Origin: Valencia hispanica
Lineage: Eukaryota > Chordata > Actinopteri > Cyprinodontiformes > Valenciidae
Assembly: GCA_963556495.2 (NCBI GenBank)
Contig: OY747713.1
Location: 26,909,961-26,973,960 of the forward strand
DNA length: 64,000 nt
Direction: 5' to 3'
Of this stretch, positions 1 to 11,795 are shown piece by piece; within the stretch, counting starts at the first letter, position 1, and each line of letters opens with the position of its first letter. The notes under the pieces were generated by a model. The model was not told where the DNA came from. It worked only from the letters and a program-made list of their open reading frames with translations, and searched no databases. The position numbers and the translations under genes are program-made.

Positions 1-1459
1 AGTCACAGATAGTTATTACAGCTGTAATTGTTCATCTTGCATAATCACACACGTACATTTTAGCCCATTTATCTTTGCAAAACAGCGTAAGTCTAACAAA
101 AAAAAAATCTAACCTTGCAACAGATTTTCAACTGTAATTGGGTCTAGACTTTAACTAGGCCATTCTAATACATAACTATCTAATACATATCTTCAGAAGT
201 CACTCCTTGCACATAATTACCAATTTTGTACCATATAAACCATAGCATTCCAAATAGAATAGAAACTCTTGAAATTAAAGAACAGATTTTTTTCAAGAGA
301 ATATTAACGCAATTGTGTCTTTGTTGCCAATTGAAAGATTATCTAATTGGGGAAAGTGTCTCAGCAAACCTCCAACAAAATAATTTCAAAACATGTGTCA
401 CTGTTATTCTTCCTCTGTTTTGACTTTTGTTTTATCTACTTTGTAGTTGGCACCACCGTCAGAATAGGAGGTTTGTTGTGGCTTTGATAGCACACAGCCA
501 ATCTGGTCACAAACATCAGTGCTGGGATGATTCCTGATGGGCAGGTACCGATAACATTTATTTCAAGCAGACTTCACATCCAATTGGTCAGTATGAATTC
601 AATGACAAGATATCAAACTTCCTTCAGCATTTATTATAAATAATGGGACATTACCTTATTCCTTCTCCTAATGTCTCTGCAAATAATTGCTTCAAATGAT
701 AGACACCAACAGATTATTTTGCCCCTCAGTTGTTCACTTTGATGTCTTCTAGTATATCAGCTGCCTGACTCACCGTAAGGTTTGTTTGTGTACTAAAACA
801 GCATCTAAATGACGATCAGACACTGTATAGGCCAAGCAGCCTGGGGTGCTCTGTGTGTATGCTCCTACCCTGTGGTGAAATTGCTGTCAACACTTTCTCC
901 CACCTTTTAGCATTGGCAGAATTCGGTCTGGCTCAGTCCACTCTGAGCCAGTGCCTCCCACTGAGAGAACACCAAATAACGTTCACAACTCCAGGTTTAC
1001 AGCCTTCAGATCTCCAGTGAGAAAATTGTTGAGGCTTTTCTCCCCATTATGTTGGTCTTTCTCCTGCATGCTGTCTTTCATTTTATCTCTCACAACTAGT
1101 TAGGTTGACTGCATAAAACCAGTTGTCTGAGGAAACTGGGCTTCCAGCAAGTTCTGTCAAACTAAGCTGAAATACCCATTTAGTATAAAACACAACTGCT
1201 GGTGTTTCTGCATGTGAAAGGTTCTAGATTTTTGTAGAGTCGTTTATATATATTGTGTTGTATCTTCAACTTACTCTCTCCCTTCTAACTTTTTTCCTAC
1301 CTCTCTTCATCTTCTTTCCCTTTATTTTCCATCTGCGTGTCCATATCAGAAAGATATGCTCCACTTGTGAATGTAAATCTGTCTGCCTTTTACTTCGTAG
1401 TCAGACACTAATACTGAGCGCCACACTTTACATATATAGACACACACACACGTTACATA
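1..1459. other. Unassigned noncoding DNA
   Basis: AT-rich sequence without a convincing exon, RNA gene or recognisable transposon. The longest open frames are short and low in complexity. A short CA run lies at about 1440-1452. It may be host intergenic or intronic DNA. Confidence 0.5.
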
Positions 1460-1464
1460 TGCCA

Positions 1465-2185
1465 TGTTACGTCCCGCCCCCAGATGGTGTCCGGGGGGGG
1501 GTAGGTAGGTAGTAACAATAAACCTAACCTGGGGTTAAATGACAAGACAATTATAGAGTGTTTAGCAAAAAAAGTATATTTATAACAGTAAATTACTGTG
1601 GCTGGGTCTCCCTGTAAAGTAAAGAAAGTACATCAAAAACAAAACTCCAGCTCAGAAAATCTGGAGTCCTTGCACCTACAAAAATAGGGAGGAAGAAAGA
1701 AAAATCGCTATCAACAGGGCAGGCAAAAAAAAACAACTACTGACTCAAACCAAACTCCTTATTCTTAAAAGAAAGAGCAGCCAAAAAGAAGCCACCTGTA
1801 ACAAAAGAACACCCTCCTTCACCAAGGAGTAACCAACAACAACAAACAAACACCCTCCTTTATCAAGGAGTAACAGGCCTCCAAAATGTCACACTCCTAC
1901 ACAAAGGAGTGTGACAAGCACCTTCCTTTTAAAATAAAAGAAGCAATACCCTTCACTATAGCTGGAGGTAGGTGGCCAGACCAGCGCTCTCAACCTGTAC
2001 ACAAGCAGCAACACCACAGTCTGAGCAAGGTCTGAACACACCCCACAGGTTTTTTCTTTCACACCTTAAATACTCCACCTCAGATTGATTGGCTCAATTG
2101 ACTACAGCTGCACCAGCCTGCACTGCTTGGCAGAGTGAGGAGAAGGGTAAAAAAAAATAAAACACATGCAGTGCTGTATGTAACA
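1465..2185 (-). mobile_element. LTR-like element (solo LTR candidate)
   Basis: A 721-bp block starts TGTTAC and ends GTAACA, the TG...CA form of retroviral and Ty3/Gypsy LTRs. It is flanked by tgcca (1460-1464) and tgccg (2186-2190), a 5-bp target duplication with one mismatch. Read on the minus strand, a CCAAT box (complement of 2088-2092) lies upstream of a TATA-like gtatttaa (complement of 2066-2073), as expected of a U3 promoter, so minus orientation is preferred. No internal retrotransposon sequence adjoins it, suggesting a solo LTR. A DNA transposon with short TIRs remains possible. The interior has loose repeats of a short caaggagt motif (1810-1910). Confidence 0.5.
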
Positions 2186-2190
2186 TGCCG

Positions 2191-2869
2191 TTACTAAAGT
2201 TTATATCAATGTACCACCCATTTGCCAGCCAAGGAAGAGTCCACTAGAGTTTTCTAACATTGTGCTACACAGATATTCTGCACCTCCATTACCGTCTACC
2301 TCTCTGAATGACTTGGATGTGCATTTGTTTTTCTCATCATTTTTGGAGAATTGCCTTTATTTAAATTAACAGGATTTACCTCAATGAAATATTTCTGGTA
2401 CAAATAAGATTATTAAATTGATTTCTGAATAAGTACTAAGATTAAAGGTTACTATTTGTTTTTACGGTTTCAGTGTTAGATTATGCTTTTGTATATAAAA
2501 AATAATCTATTTCATTTTTTTTCAACATCTTTACCAGAGAAGTAGACCTGTCAAAAGTACAGTTTTTTTACTGGGGAAAAAAACTTTGGAAAAGCTTGCT
2601 CCAACGATAATTATTTCTCACAATAACATTAGTTGTTTGTTTTTTTGTAGAAAAGATAAAACGAACAGAAATAGCAAAGTCCTTCTCCTTTATGCATATT
2701 TTTCCCATAGGAAAATGTAATTTATAATTTATGTAAACAAATGCATTATGTAAGCCATCATCACCAATCACACTTATCACACATATAGAAATAAAAGATA
2801 AAAAGGATATAAAAAAATGTATCCTGAAGTCTGTATGTTTTACTTGATATATAAGGACAATGTGCTGCA
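2191..2869. other. Unassigned AT-rich DNA
   Basis: No exon, RNA gene or repeat recognised. It separates the LTR-like element from the SINE. Confidence 0.4.
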
Positions 2870-3214
2870 CACGGCTAAGTTGGTAGCACTGCTGCCTTAA
2901 TGCAAAAAGGACAAGGATTCGAATCCTGGGCTTTGGTCTTTCTGCTTGGGGTTTGCATGTGCTCCCTGGGCATTTGTGGGTTCTTTCAGGTTAATCTGGC
3001 TTCCTCTCACAGTTCAAAAACATGTTAGGTTAATTGGTCTCTCTAATTTGCCCCTTGATGTGAGGTTGTTTGTTCAGTGTGTCTCTTTGTTGGCCTGTGA
3101 TGGACTGCTAACCTGTCCAAAGTGTACCCCACCTCTTGCCCTATGACTGCAGGAGATAGGCACTAGACCCCCATGACCCTGCATGGGTAAGATTAGATAT
3201 AGAAAATAGATGGA
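2870..3214 (+). mobile_element. tRNA-derived SINE
   Basis: The head resembles a tRNA with the two internal RNA polymerase III promoter boxes: an A box at about 2873-2884 (ggctaagttggt) and a B box at 2915-2926 (ggattcgaatcc). The body matches, from recall, a very common teleost SINE family, including the stretch about a division of acctgtccaaagtgtacccc at 3112-3131. It ends in a short agatgga-type tail near 3205. It is diverged from the family, and an old non-mobile copy is likely. It is not a functional tRNA gene, since no cloverleaf can be drawn. Confidence 0.75.
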
Positions 3215-4600
3215 CATATATGGGCATGTTTATATTATGTCATCAACAAATGATGACAAAATAGCTTCTTAAAGTGATGTCATTTTGTTATGAAATATTT
3301 TAAAATCCACAGTTATGTCAGGAACCGAATTAAGGGGTTTATGGATAGGAGTAAAGATAACACAGATAACCAAATGAGATTTGGGGTTTCTGAAACGCCT
3401 AAACCATTAATATGATGACTTTGTATAAGAATCCTGTAGGATTTTATGTATCTGACGTGTGTGAGGGTAAAGAGCAACATTGATTCAGACCATTAGTGAG
3501 ATAATGTAGACAGCTGCCAAGGAGACTAGGATGGATAGATAAAGATTGAGCAGAAGAGAATGATCCTCACTTTGCGTAACACCCCAGCCCCCTCCCTCTG
3601 GAGACAGGGAAAAATGTTTTCATGAATAATGCATTAGGTCTTAATTTATGGCCAAACTTTAAATAGTGCTGAAACAGGCAGTAAAGCTATATGAAAATCT
3701 ATCTTGTTGCATTATATGCTTAGCTGGTAAGCTTTGAAATCCATTTGCAAAAGTGTAATTAAACAACATGCTACTGTTTATTGCTGAAAAACGTCATTTA
3801 GGATGAGTTCAAGAACCGTAAATACATAATAATTTATTTAAATAGAGCATAGCCTAACAAATTATATTATAGGAGCAAACAACATCAATATATTAACTTA
3901 AAGTCAATAGTATTTCTCTTAGTTTTTGTTTCAAACTCCTGATTCACACCGCCCTCCTGAAAGAGTTTTTTTTTTTATTTAACTTCTCAGCTTATGGAAA
4001 CTTTTATTACTGAAGCCTTGGCGCGTGAAGAAACTAAGATGTGATATGTGGTGCGTGAAAAGCAGCAACAGGGAGCTGATTGCAGTCTGTGCAGCCTACC
4101 TTCACCCAACTTCGGCTCCTCTCCTCCATGGTAATGAGGCGATGAATGGCAGCATGTCTACAGGGAAGGCAGACGTAAGGAATGCAGCTGGAGACTCCTA
4201 CGCATGAGGCATAAAAACACTACTCTGTCTGTTCAGATCACCTAAGGGTTGCAACGTAAATGAAAGAGGGGTGTATGTACATTAGCTACATTAGTGGAAG
4301 TTCTTATCTTCACGTGTGGAAACAGTTTAAAAGACAGAGAGAAACTGTCTTTTTATTACTGAAGCTCTGTGTTTTACAATTTGTTGTTGATTTTTCCATA
4401 AAATGAAACCTATTAATGCTTTCCGTGTTTTAAACATGAGGGCCCAAAAAAACCTCCTTTCAATTTTTAAAACAGATCATCACCCAACACTTGATCTAAC
4501 TTAAAACAATCCATTCTGGCAGCACATCAATTAAATAAAGTGCCAAGAAAACTTATTCAGAGTAATTTGTTTCTCTGATCCTTACAAGAAATACACTAAT
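3215..4600. other. Unassigned DNA
   Basis: No supported gene. There is a short open stretch at 4025-4207 but nothing identifies it as coding. A poly-T run lies at 3968-3977. Confidence 0.4.
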
Positions 4601-4985
4601 TTTCAATTAAATTCAATACAGCTTATTTATATAGCACCGATTTATATAGAACAGATGTCATCTCAAGGCACTTTACAAGAAAAGTCATTTCAATACAATC
4701 ATACATTTAAATCAGAAAACTTTCTATTTTAGCATTCCGAGCAGATTGCATCAAGGCATTGACTTTACGTTGTGACCAGTTCATGCAGACCCCAAACCCA
4801 GCAATCCTTCATACTGAGCAAGCATATAGTGACAATGGAGAGGGAAATGTCCCCTTTAACGGGAAGAAACCTCCAGCAGAACCAGGCTCAGTACGAGCAG
4901 CCATCTGCTACGACCGTCTGGGGGTTTGAGAAGACAGAGGAGAGACACAGAACAAAAAGAACTGATGTAAAAAACAAAAGGAACT
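4601..4985 (-). mobile_element. 5'-truncated L2-type LINE, 3' end only
   Basis: This is the reverse-complement counterpart of the 3' UTR of the L2 at 27837-30796. Both share the block around 4860-4930 (compare 30470-30540), the phrase equivalent to ccttgagatgacat, and a TTGAA-type tail (here ttcaa repeats at 4601-4620). Only about 385 bp remain, all untranslated. Truncation from the 5' end is the normal outcome of LINE target-primed reverse transcription. Confidence 0.85.
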
Positions 4986-5399
4986 GAAAAACACTATGTT
5001 GCTAAAAGTATTTACTTGTCTTCAGATAGGACCTTGAGTGCACTAAGGATTACACCCAATTCATAAAAAAAAGCCAACACCATCAACCCTTCTGTACCAA
5101 ACTACATTTGACACAGTTCAGTGAGGCACAGGCTGTTTCTTTAACAAATGCTAAACCCAGACTCAACCAGATATGAGGACTTGAGTTTGAGACTCCAACT
5201 CGAGTGCGACTAAGTCGCACACACAGTGACTTCAGATTTGACTTGAGACTCGTCCTCGAAAGACTTCAGACTCGATTCGGACACGAGCTGCGAGACTCGT
5301 GAACAATGTTTATTTTTAGGAAACAACCGATGAGCTCGCTGTTATTCCCCTCCCTCCGTTACCTATAACCTGCCCACGTTAGTGTTTCCCACACTTAGA

Positions 5400-5946
5400 C
5401 GAATCTGTGGCGGTGCGTCACAGATTAAACTCCGACTGCAACAGATTCAACACCGACCCCCCAAAAAAGAAAACCAATCAACACCAACCGTCACATATTG
5501 CGTTTCGTTTTTCTTTTTTACGTTATTTAAAACACGCATCATATTCGTTCAGCAGCATTTCTTTTCCCTGCTCTCTCTCGCTCTCTCTCTCTCTCTGTTT
5601 TCTGTTTTCCTAACCTTTCTTTGTCTCCCTGCCACTCTGCTCCTTACCCAGTTTCACTCATTGCCCTCACCTGCATCTGCTTTCACTAATTGTTCTCCTG
5701 TTCCTTCTCTGTTCACTTCTCACTCTCCCCTCAGTATATATTCGGTTCTCACTCAGTCACAACTCGCTGGTTCGTCGTTGTATTTCCCTGCCTGGTTCCC
5801 GTCTTCCCTGTTGCCCATCTGGTTCCTGTTTCCCCGTTTGCTGCCTTTTATCCTCCCGAGTTCTGTAAGTTCATTGTTCCTTGTTTTCATTAAATCATTT
5901 TGTTTGAACCGTGTTGCATTTGGGTCCTCAATACCAAAACATGACA
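5400..5946 (+). mobile_element. LTR remnant (Ty3/Gypsy-like) inside the hAT
   Basis: The region holds a CT-rich upstream part, a TATA box (tatata, 5735-5740), an attaaa polyadenylation-like signal (5888-5893) and an end in ...TGACA at 5946, directly before gaacgaaccaacc. From recall this end and the following gaacga match fish Gypsy-type LTR/primer-binding junctions. The 5' limit is uncertain because no clear TG start or target duplication is seen, and no 3' LTR follows the minisatellites. Confidence 0.5.
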
Positions 5947-6816
5947 GAACGAACCAACCATGTGGACCCAGCAACTATTGGTCTTCCAGCCCTCTTCCAG
6001 GCTGTTAGAAATCACCTGGACATTGTGGCCACACTCAGTCCGCCATGGGCTAGAGTTGCCACTGTCAAAGAGGCTATGGACTTGCGCCATCCCTGGAAGC
6101 TTCTATTTTCAGAGCTAGGCTTGACTGCTTTCTGGGCCAAGGCAGAGTGGAACCAGGAGGAAGCCTTTGCCCAAGCTTTGGAAAGACCTCCTCCCCCTCG
6201 ACCCCAGTTTCACCCCTGCAGCTCAGGACCACCCCAAGAGGAACGCCAGCCAGCTGCTTCCGAGTCACGCTGCAAAAGGCGACGGAAGCCGGCCTTGGCG
6301 GCCTCCCAGCAGACTCCTGTTTCCACAAGGGGTGCCCGGGTGAACACGCCCCTGGCTCCTGTTTCCACAGGGGGGGTCCAGAAGGACACGCCCCTGACTC
6401 CTCGTTCCATAGGGGGTGTCCAAAGGGACATGCCTCAGATTCCTGTTTCCTCAGGGGGTGCCCAAGAGGACACGCCCCTGGCTCCTGACTCCGCAGGGGG
6501 TGTTCTGGAAGACACGCCTCTGGTTCCTGACTCCGCAGAGGGTGTTCCGGAGGACACGCCTCTGGTTCCTGATTCCGCAGGGGGTGTTCCGAAAGACACG
6601 CCTTTGGTTCCTGACTCCGCAGGGGTGTTCCTGAAGACACCCCTCTGGTTCCTGACTCCGCAGGGGGTGTTCCGGAAGACACGCCTCTGGCTCTTGACTC
6701 CACAGGGGGTGTTCCGGAAGACACGCCTCTGGTTCCTGACTCCGCAGGGAGTGTTCCGGAAGACACGCCTCTGGCTCCTGACTCCGCAGGGGGTGTTCTG
6801 GAGAACACGCCTCTGA
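5941..6816 (+). pseudogene. Gag-like ORF running into minisatellite
   Basis: An in-frame ATG at 5941 overlaps the LTR end and opens a frame whose first ~110 residues are non-repetitive. They include a helical-looking segment (IGLPALFQAVRNHLDIV) after a DPA motif that in fish Gypsy elements usually follows the gag start Met; here the local ATG at 5960 is out of frame. Residues ~90-130 are Pro-rich then Lys/Arg-rich, and the rest is a 14-residue repeat encoded by the 42-bp minisatellite. A 41-bp unit near 6614-6654 shifts the frame, so the last third is read differently. No zinc knuckle, protease or RT follows. Identity as gag is by position and recall; the function of the repeat protein is unknown. 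Confidence 0.35.
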
Positions 6817-6847
6817 CTCCTGACTCTGCGGAGGGTCTTCAGAGGGA
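6312..6847 (+). repeat. 42-bp minisatellite, about 13 units
   Basis: Contiguous units of 42 bp, typified by gttcctgactccgcaggg followed by a ggtgttccggaagacacgcc half. The first units are more diverged than the later ones, and one unit (near 6614-6654) is 41 bp. Because 42 is a multiple of three, several frames on both strands stay open. Confidence 0.9.
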
Positions 6848-6859
6848 CACAATATCATG

Positions 6860-7056
6860 GTCAGTGCCACGTCGTGGGTCTTCAGCGCCAAGTCGTGGGT
6901 CTTCTACGCCACGTCGCCGTGGGTCCTCTACTCCTCTCCGAGGGTCCTCTACTCCTCTCCGAGGCTCCTCCACTCAGTCCTCTCGAAGCTCCTCCACACC
7001 GTCCTCTCGAGGGTCCCCAGCGTCCTACCAAGGTCCCCTCAGTCGACGCCGGCTCC
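6860..7056 (+). repeat. Degenerate short tandem repeat, 18-24 bp
   Basis: Loose repeats of cgtcgtgggtcttc and cctctactcctctccgag types link the 42-bp array to the 33-bp array. Unit length and number are approximate. Confidence 0.6.
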
Positions 7057-7440
7057 CTAGACACAAGGTTCACTGCATCCGGTTCCCAAGACTCAAGGTT
7101 CCCTGCATCCGTTTCCCAAGCCACAAGGTTCTCTGCAGCCGGTTCCCAAGACACAAGGTTCTGCTCTGCATCCGGCCACCTAGACACAAGGTTCTGCTCT
7201 GCATCCGGCCACCTAGACACAAGGTTCTGCTCCGCATCCGGCCACCTAGACACAAGGTTCTGCTCCGCATCCAGCCACCTAGACACAAAGTTCTGCTCCG
7301 CATCCGGCCACCTAGACACAAGGTTCTGCTCCGCATCCGGCCACCTAGACACAAGGTTCTGCTCCGCATCCAGCCACCTAGACACAAAGTTCTGCTCCGC
7401 ATCCGGCCACCTAGACACAAGGTTCTGCTCCGCATCAGGC
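7057..7440 (+). repeat. 30/33-bp minisatellite, about 12 units
   Basis: Three 30-bp units are followed by about nine 33-bp units of the form cctagacacaaggttctg plus a ctccgcatccggcca half. The 33-bp units are almost identical and some share the same variant (ccagccacct...aaagttc), the pattern of recent unequal exchange or slippage. Confidence 0.9.
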
Positions 7441-7741
7441 CTCCACGCCACAAGGTTATCCGCCGCAGGCCTCCAAGCCACAAGATTCTCCGCCGCAGGT
7501 CTCCACGCCACAAGGTTTTCCGCCGCAGGCCTCCACGCCACAAGGTTTTCCGCCGCAGGCCTCCACGCCACAAGGTTCTCCGCCGCAGGCCTCCACACCA
7601 CAAGGTTCTCCGCCGCAGGCCTCCTCGTCTCCTGGTTCCTCGTCGCCAGCCTCCCCGGTTCCTGCTCCTTCGTTGCCGGCCTCCCAAGTTTCTGCTCCTT
7701 CGTCGCCGGCCTCCCAGGTTCCTGCTCCTTCGTCGCCGGCC
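7438..7741 (+). repeat. 30-bp minisatellite plus GC-rich 30-bp variant
   Basis: About six units of ggcctccacgccacaagg plus ttctccgccgca are followed by about four units based on tcccaggttcctgctcc plus ttcgtcgccggcc. The unit resembles the preceding 33-bp repeat (shared cacaaggttct core), so the arrays probably share an origin. Confidence 0.85.
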
Positions 7742-7966
7742 TCAGGACTTTAGCCTTTGTTGACAATAATAACATATTACATGCTCTGAATTCGTTATAT
7801 ATAGCTATGCAGTGTTGGATGGGTCGCTGTAGGTGATGATTGAGCACTTATAACCAGAGACGTAATATAATAAAGAGACTTGAGACTTGACTTGGACTCA
7901 AACTCAAAGACTTGAGACTCGACTTAGACTCTAGCGCAGAGACTTGTGAGCATCTCTGGACTCAAC

Positions 7967-10900
7967 CACTGAATTTGCGGGCAAAGAGGAATGATTACAT
8001 TTCTGCATCTAATGCTTTCCTCTTGATGCTGTAGAGTATGGATGTAACTGATTATCTATGAAAACCCATTCCTTAAAGCTCTTTAGTGTTCTTGAGCTAA
8101 TCTAAAAATCACATGACCCTTAGGAGTCAGTACTTATTGACTCTACAGCTGTTATAGCTACCATGCCCACTTGGTGGCTGTCGTCCCCAACTGTGATTGC
8201 TGTAGTATAAGGATGTTGAAACCAGCACTGCATAATCTTTAGAGCAGACAAAAGTAAGATGACTAGAAAATCAAGGGAACTAAAACTTTATCAGACTAAC
8301 AATGTCAACACAGAAACATTTGACAAACCTGTCCTATTGGGACTAAAATACTCATGTTTATTACAAGCACTCTTTTAAATAAATATTGCATCAAAAGTTA
8401 CACCTACCATGAATCAAACATCGCAAAAGACTTCATATTTTATCCACAGCGTCGCTTCTGGCATTTCTGCTTCCAAAACATGCATTAAAAAGAGAGGATT
8501 CTCTGAGGGGAAACGTATGATCTCAAAGAATTTTTTTAGGGTGTGAAGCAGTTCGTCTGAAATGCTTTAGATAATTACTTCTATTACCCCCTCAGTGGAA
8601 GATGTCTGAAAGACTGTGTACACAGCTTGCTGCAATTGAAAATGTATCCCCTGTGGGCTTTTTGGCCACGCCTAAATCCCTCAGTTACTTTCATTGTTTG
8701 TGTTGCTGTTAATATTTCATAAAGATGTTTCAATATTTATTCATCTTTGCTCTCTCCACATAGATAACCATCCCACCAACTCCCTTGTATCATACATTTT
8801 AATGTACTGAGCGATCACATCCCCCGAGCAGTGCGTGCAAGTTTTTCTACCCCTCCCTTTGCAATACAAGCATCTTCATCAATAAAACATAATAAATGCC
8901 TCTGCCAAGAATCACTCCCTTTCAACAGTGTGCAATACGTAAGCTGACATAAATCCTCTTATTATTGTAAATGAAAGCAACTTAAATGCTCTTGTACTGT
9001 AATCAACTCATCAGACATTTGTATTTTATGTATTTTTAAAACATGCAATTTTATACATACCAATCAATGGAAAATCCAAAGAAAACTTGTAGAATGATTA
9101 AGCTTGCATAAACAAATAACTACGATGTGAAGAACGTCATTATAGAAGAATTAGGAAATAACTGTAATAAACTCCTCTGAGTGTCTCCTTTCCTCCACAC
9201 CTCAAGAAGGCAACAGCGTACTCACCATTGCCTTATTATTATTCATTCTACCCTATATTGATTGATTAAATTAAAGAGCTCTTTTATATTTTGGTTGTTA
9301 GTCTCTGCCAATTATCTTTTTTACTTCTTTAAATGTGAGTACGGTTTACATTATCATTAAAAAATGATTATTTATACCACTAAATTTGAGTTGATTTTAA
9401 ATTTTTCAACTCATAAAAATAATAATAATAAAAAGCTAAATATGTGGTTCCTGGTGGTTTGTCATTCCAGTACAACTAAAGGAACTAAAGGAGCAGCACC
9501 CATCACTCGGTTTAAGTTTGATTCACTTTCTCTATAAAGATCAGAATAGCAAAAAGTCAGAATATTCCGTTCAATATTAGTATAACAATAAATCGTTTCT
9601 CAAGTCTATTAACTAATATTAAAATAACAACAAATCAACGTAGGGTAACAATATAACTGCAATAATCAATAAGTAATTATTTCTCTCTCAATCTCTTTCC
9701 CACAAGCAAAGATTTACCTCGTGGTTGTTGTTTTCTGTAAAAACACACCTGGCTGTTAGTTGTTGAAATCAGCTACAACCAAACACGCCAGCAGCACATG
9801 TTACAACAGAGCTTTGCTTTCTCGTCAATATTTAACTTTATTGCCTTCATACAGAAAATGGCTTGTGGGATCTAAATTTTTCATACTGTTTAAAAGCTTG
9901 CATCAGCATGTTTCACTCAGGTTTACATCCAAATGTTGCAGAACAGGATTTTTTATGATAAATAATTAAGCATTTTTTGGATTAGGCAGTCAAGGAACAT
10001 CTCCTGTGAAAAGGGGCTTAAATAGAAAAGACTCAGATTCATTATTCTTTGCCAGACTAAACTGAACAGTGAAGTTTAAATAATAGAAATTGGACAAATT
10101 TTAAATTAGGTCTTAATAGTAAGGAAAAATACCTACCCTTTCTAAATGAATGGTTGTCAAGTTCTCCCAAGAACCCCTTTGATCACCACGCTTATTAAAT
10201 CTTTTTAAAAAATCTACATCACAGTGACAGGCTTATTGTTAAGAATTAATCCTTTTAATGCCTAAGCACTAATCACGCAGGAAACTTTTGACACAAATGG
10301 TCACTCTCTTGACACAGTGGTTATGGGGTATGTGAAAGGGAGCAGATTGTAAATGATCTAAAACTAGTAGGTTTTAAATCAAAAGGAGCCCCGTCACCAT
10401 GCAGGCACGTGCAAAGAGTGGATGGAGGGGGCTTGGGCATCTGCCCCCTAGCTCTATGAAGCCCCAAGTGCCCTCTTTTAATTTTTTCTTTTTTTTATGG
10501 AGATTGTGTGTAAGGGGGAGGGGGGGGGGGTAGACAGTTTCAACGCTGTAGCTACAAACTGCTTGGTCTGCTACTGGTAGGGGTGCCCAGATGTCATGCT
10601 TTGTGTGGGACAGTCCCCCATTTTCATCACTTTTCACAAGTCCCGCAAATTGAGATATTGCCCCACATTATTAACATAAGTGTTTGCGAAAACACATCGG
10701 AGATTGCCGATGTAAGTTAAAATTGTCCGGTGAAAAACTACATTGTTAGACATGCTGACCCATGTACTTCTCTAACCTTGCAAATATATTGCCATTAAAA
10801 AACTAGTAAAAAAATAGATGTTGCATCTGTCTGCATCTCCCCATTGTTTTGTTCTCTAATTGCAAGTTCGCTTCAGGCCCACAATTGGCTCTTTGCTTTT

Positions 10901-11529
10901 CCCCTTAGCAGCACCAGAACTTACTGCGCAAAGCTCTGAAACATCCTCGTTTGTATTAAATTATGTGTGAGGCAGTAGTTGCCAGTCCTGCCATGCAGTT
11001 ATAGCTTTGCTCCCACCTCTGCGTCCACTTAGTTATTTTCACCACGGTGAAACAGAGACAGAGCACCTTAATGAACTTCAGCTATGGGGAAATTTTTCAG
11101 CTGCAGAACAAACAAAACAAATCTGAAAAAATCTGAAAGAAACAAAGACTCCTCTGAAGGTTTGAATTAATCGCTGTATTTATTAATGGGTTTAGCCCTG
11201 AAGTGAGTTTATTTCAGTGCTTCATATTTAAAATGATTACAGGTAATAATGCTTGAATAATGATGTTTATATAAACTTAAACATGCTTAAGTAAGACTGT
11301 TGAGCAGGGGTGTATCCTGGAAGTTTTCCAAGAGGGATAAATGGGGGCCAGTAATGGTCATGGGGTGTCACACCAAAATAAAAGTGGGTTGGGTCAGGTA
11401 GCCTCCATCACTTTGATTTAAAGGAATGGCAGCGCGACTTTCACCTGAGGAACACACCTAATAGCGCAGGCACAGCCTACTTTCGAATCGCTCTTCGCTC
11501 CTTTCACCTAACGTTACCAGGCCCATCCT
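7967..11529. other. Unassigned DNA, 3.5 kb
   Basis: No exon or identifiable transposon. Low-complexity items are an AT-rich stretch with aataataata at 9417-9432 and a poly-G run at about 10521-10530. Two hAT-end-like starts (aggggtgcccagatg at about 10579 and caggggtgtatcctgg at about 11305) have no partner end that I can find. Confidence 0.4.
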
Positions 11530-11795
11530 AACCATTCCACTCTGGGCTGGAGGTGAGCAGCTGTGAATTAAGTCATTCCAAACATCCTGGAAGAACTAAC
11601 CACAGATCTTCTGTGGATGTAGACTTCCTCACATCGTTCTGTCTTCATATAATCCCAGACACACTCGATTATGTTGAGATCAGGGCTCTGTGGGGGCCAT
11701 ATCATCACTTGCAGGACTTCTTGTTCTTCTTTATGCTTTATGCTTATTGACTTTGGCTTTATGTTTGGGGTTGTTGCTCACGTTGCAGAATACAT
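11530..11795 (-). pseudogene. Tc1-type transposase C-terminal fragment
   Basis: Read on the minus strand, the region encodes the conserved end of the Tc1/mariner DDE domain: a WPPQSPDLNIIE-type motif at about 11665-11705, whose final Glu is the third catalytic residue, then a VWDYMK-type segment and a SSRMF tail. Upstream (higher coordinates) a degenerate counterpart of the DNDPKH motif is readable as NNPKHKAKV. Frames change between the pieces and stops are present. No TIR or N-terminal DNA-binding domain is seen, so this is a dead fragment of a Tc1 family different from the others in the window. Confidence 0.8.

Larger units (their letters stand above)
5168..7958. mobile_element. hAT-type element carrying LTR-derived minisatellite cargo
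   Basis: The element is bounded by perfect 8-bp direct repeats GACTCAAC (5160-5167 and 7959-7966), the target duplication length of hAT transposons. Its ends are inverted and start CAGATATG and CAGAGATG. Subterminal sequence on both sides is rich in gacttgagactcgactt-type motifs, which I recall from a widespread fish hAT family. No hAT transposase (BED finger, RNase H-like fold, dimerisation domain) is visible, so it is non-autonomous. The middle contains a TATA-driven LTR-like block, a gag-like ORF start and four consecutive minisatellites, annotated separately. The cargo probably arose by retrotransposon insertion into the hAT. Confidence 0.8.

Noticed and set aside
2870..2945. A tRNA gene suggested by A and B boxes
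   Set aside because: No complete cloverleaf or anticodon arm; the sequence continues into a SINE body.
5382..6008. 208-codon Ser/Phe/Leu-rich plus-strand frame
   Set aside because: Low-complexity CT-rich LTR sequence; it overlaps the promoter, the polyadenylation signal and the gag-like frame.
6864..7847. Long open frames of about 300 codons on both strands, looking like Arg- or Ser-rich proteins
   Set aside because: They come from minisatellites whose unit lengths (30, 33, 42 bp) are multiples of three, which keeps all frames free of stops. No domain is visible.
10579..11330. A hAT element between aggggtgcccagatg and caggggtgtatcctgg
   Set aside because: Both motifs face the same way, no inverted partner or 8-bp duplication was found, so the ends do not define an element.
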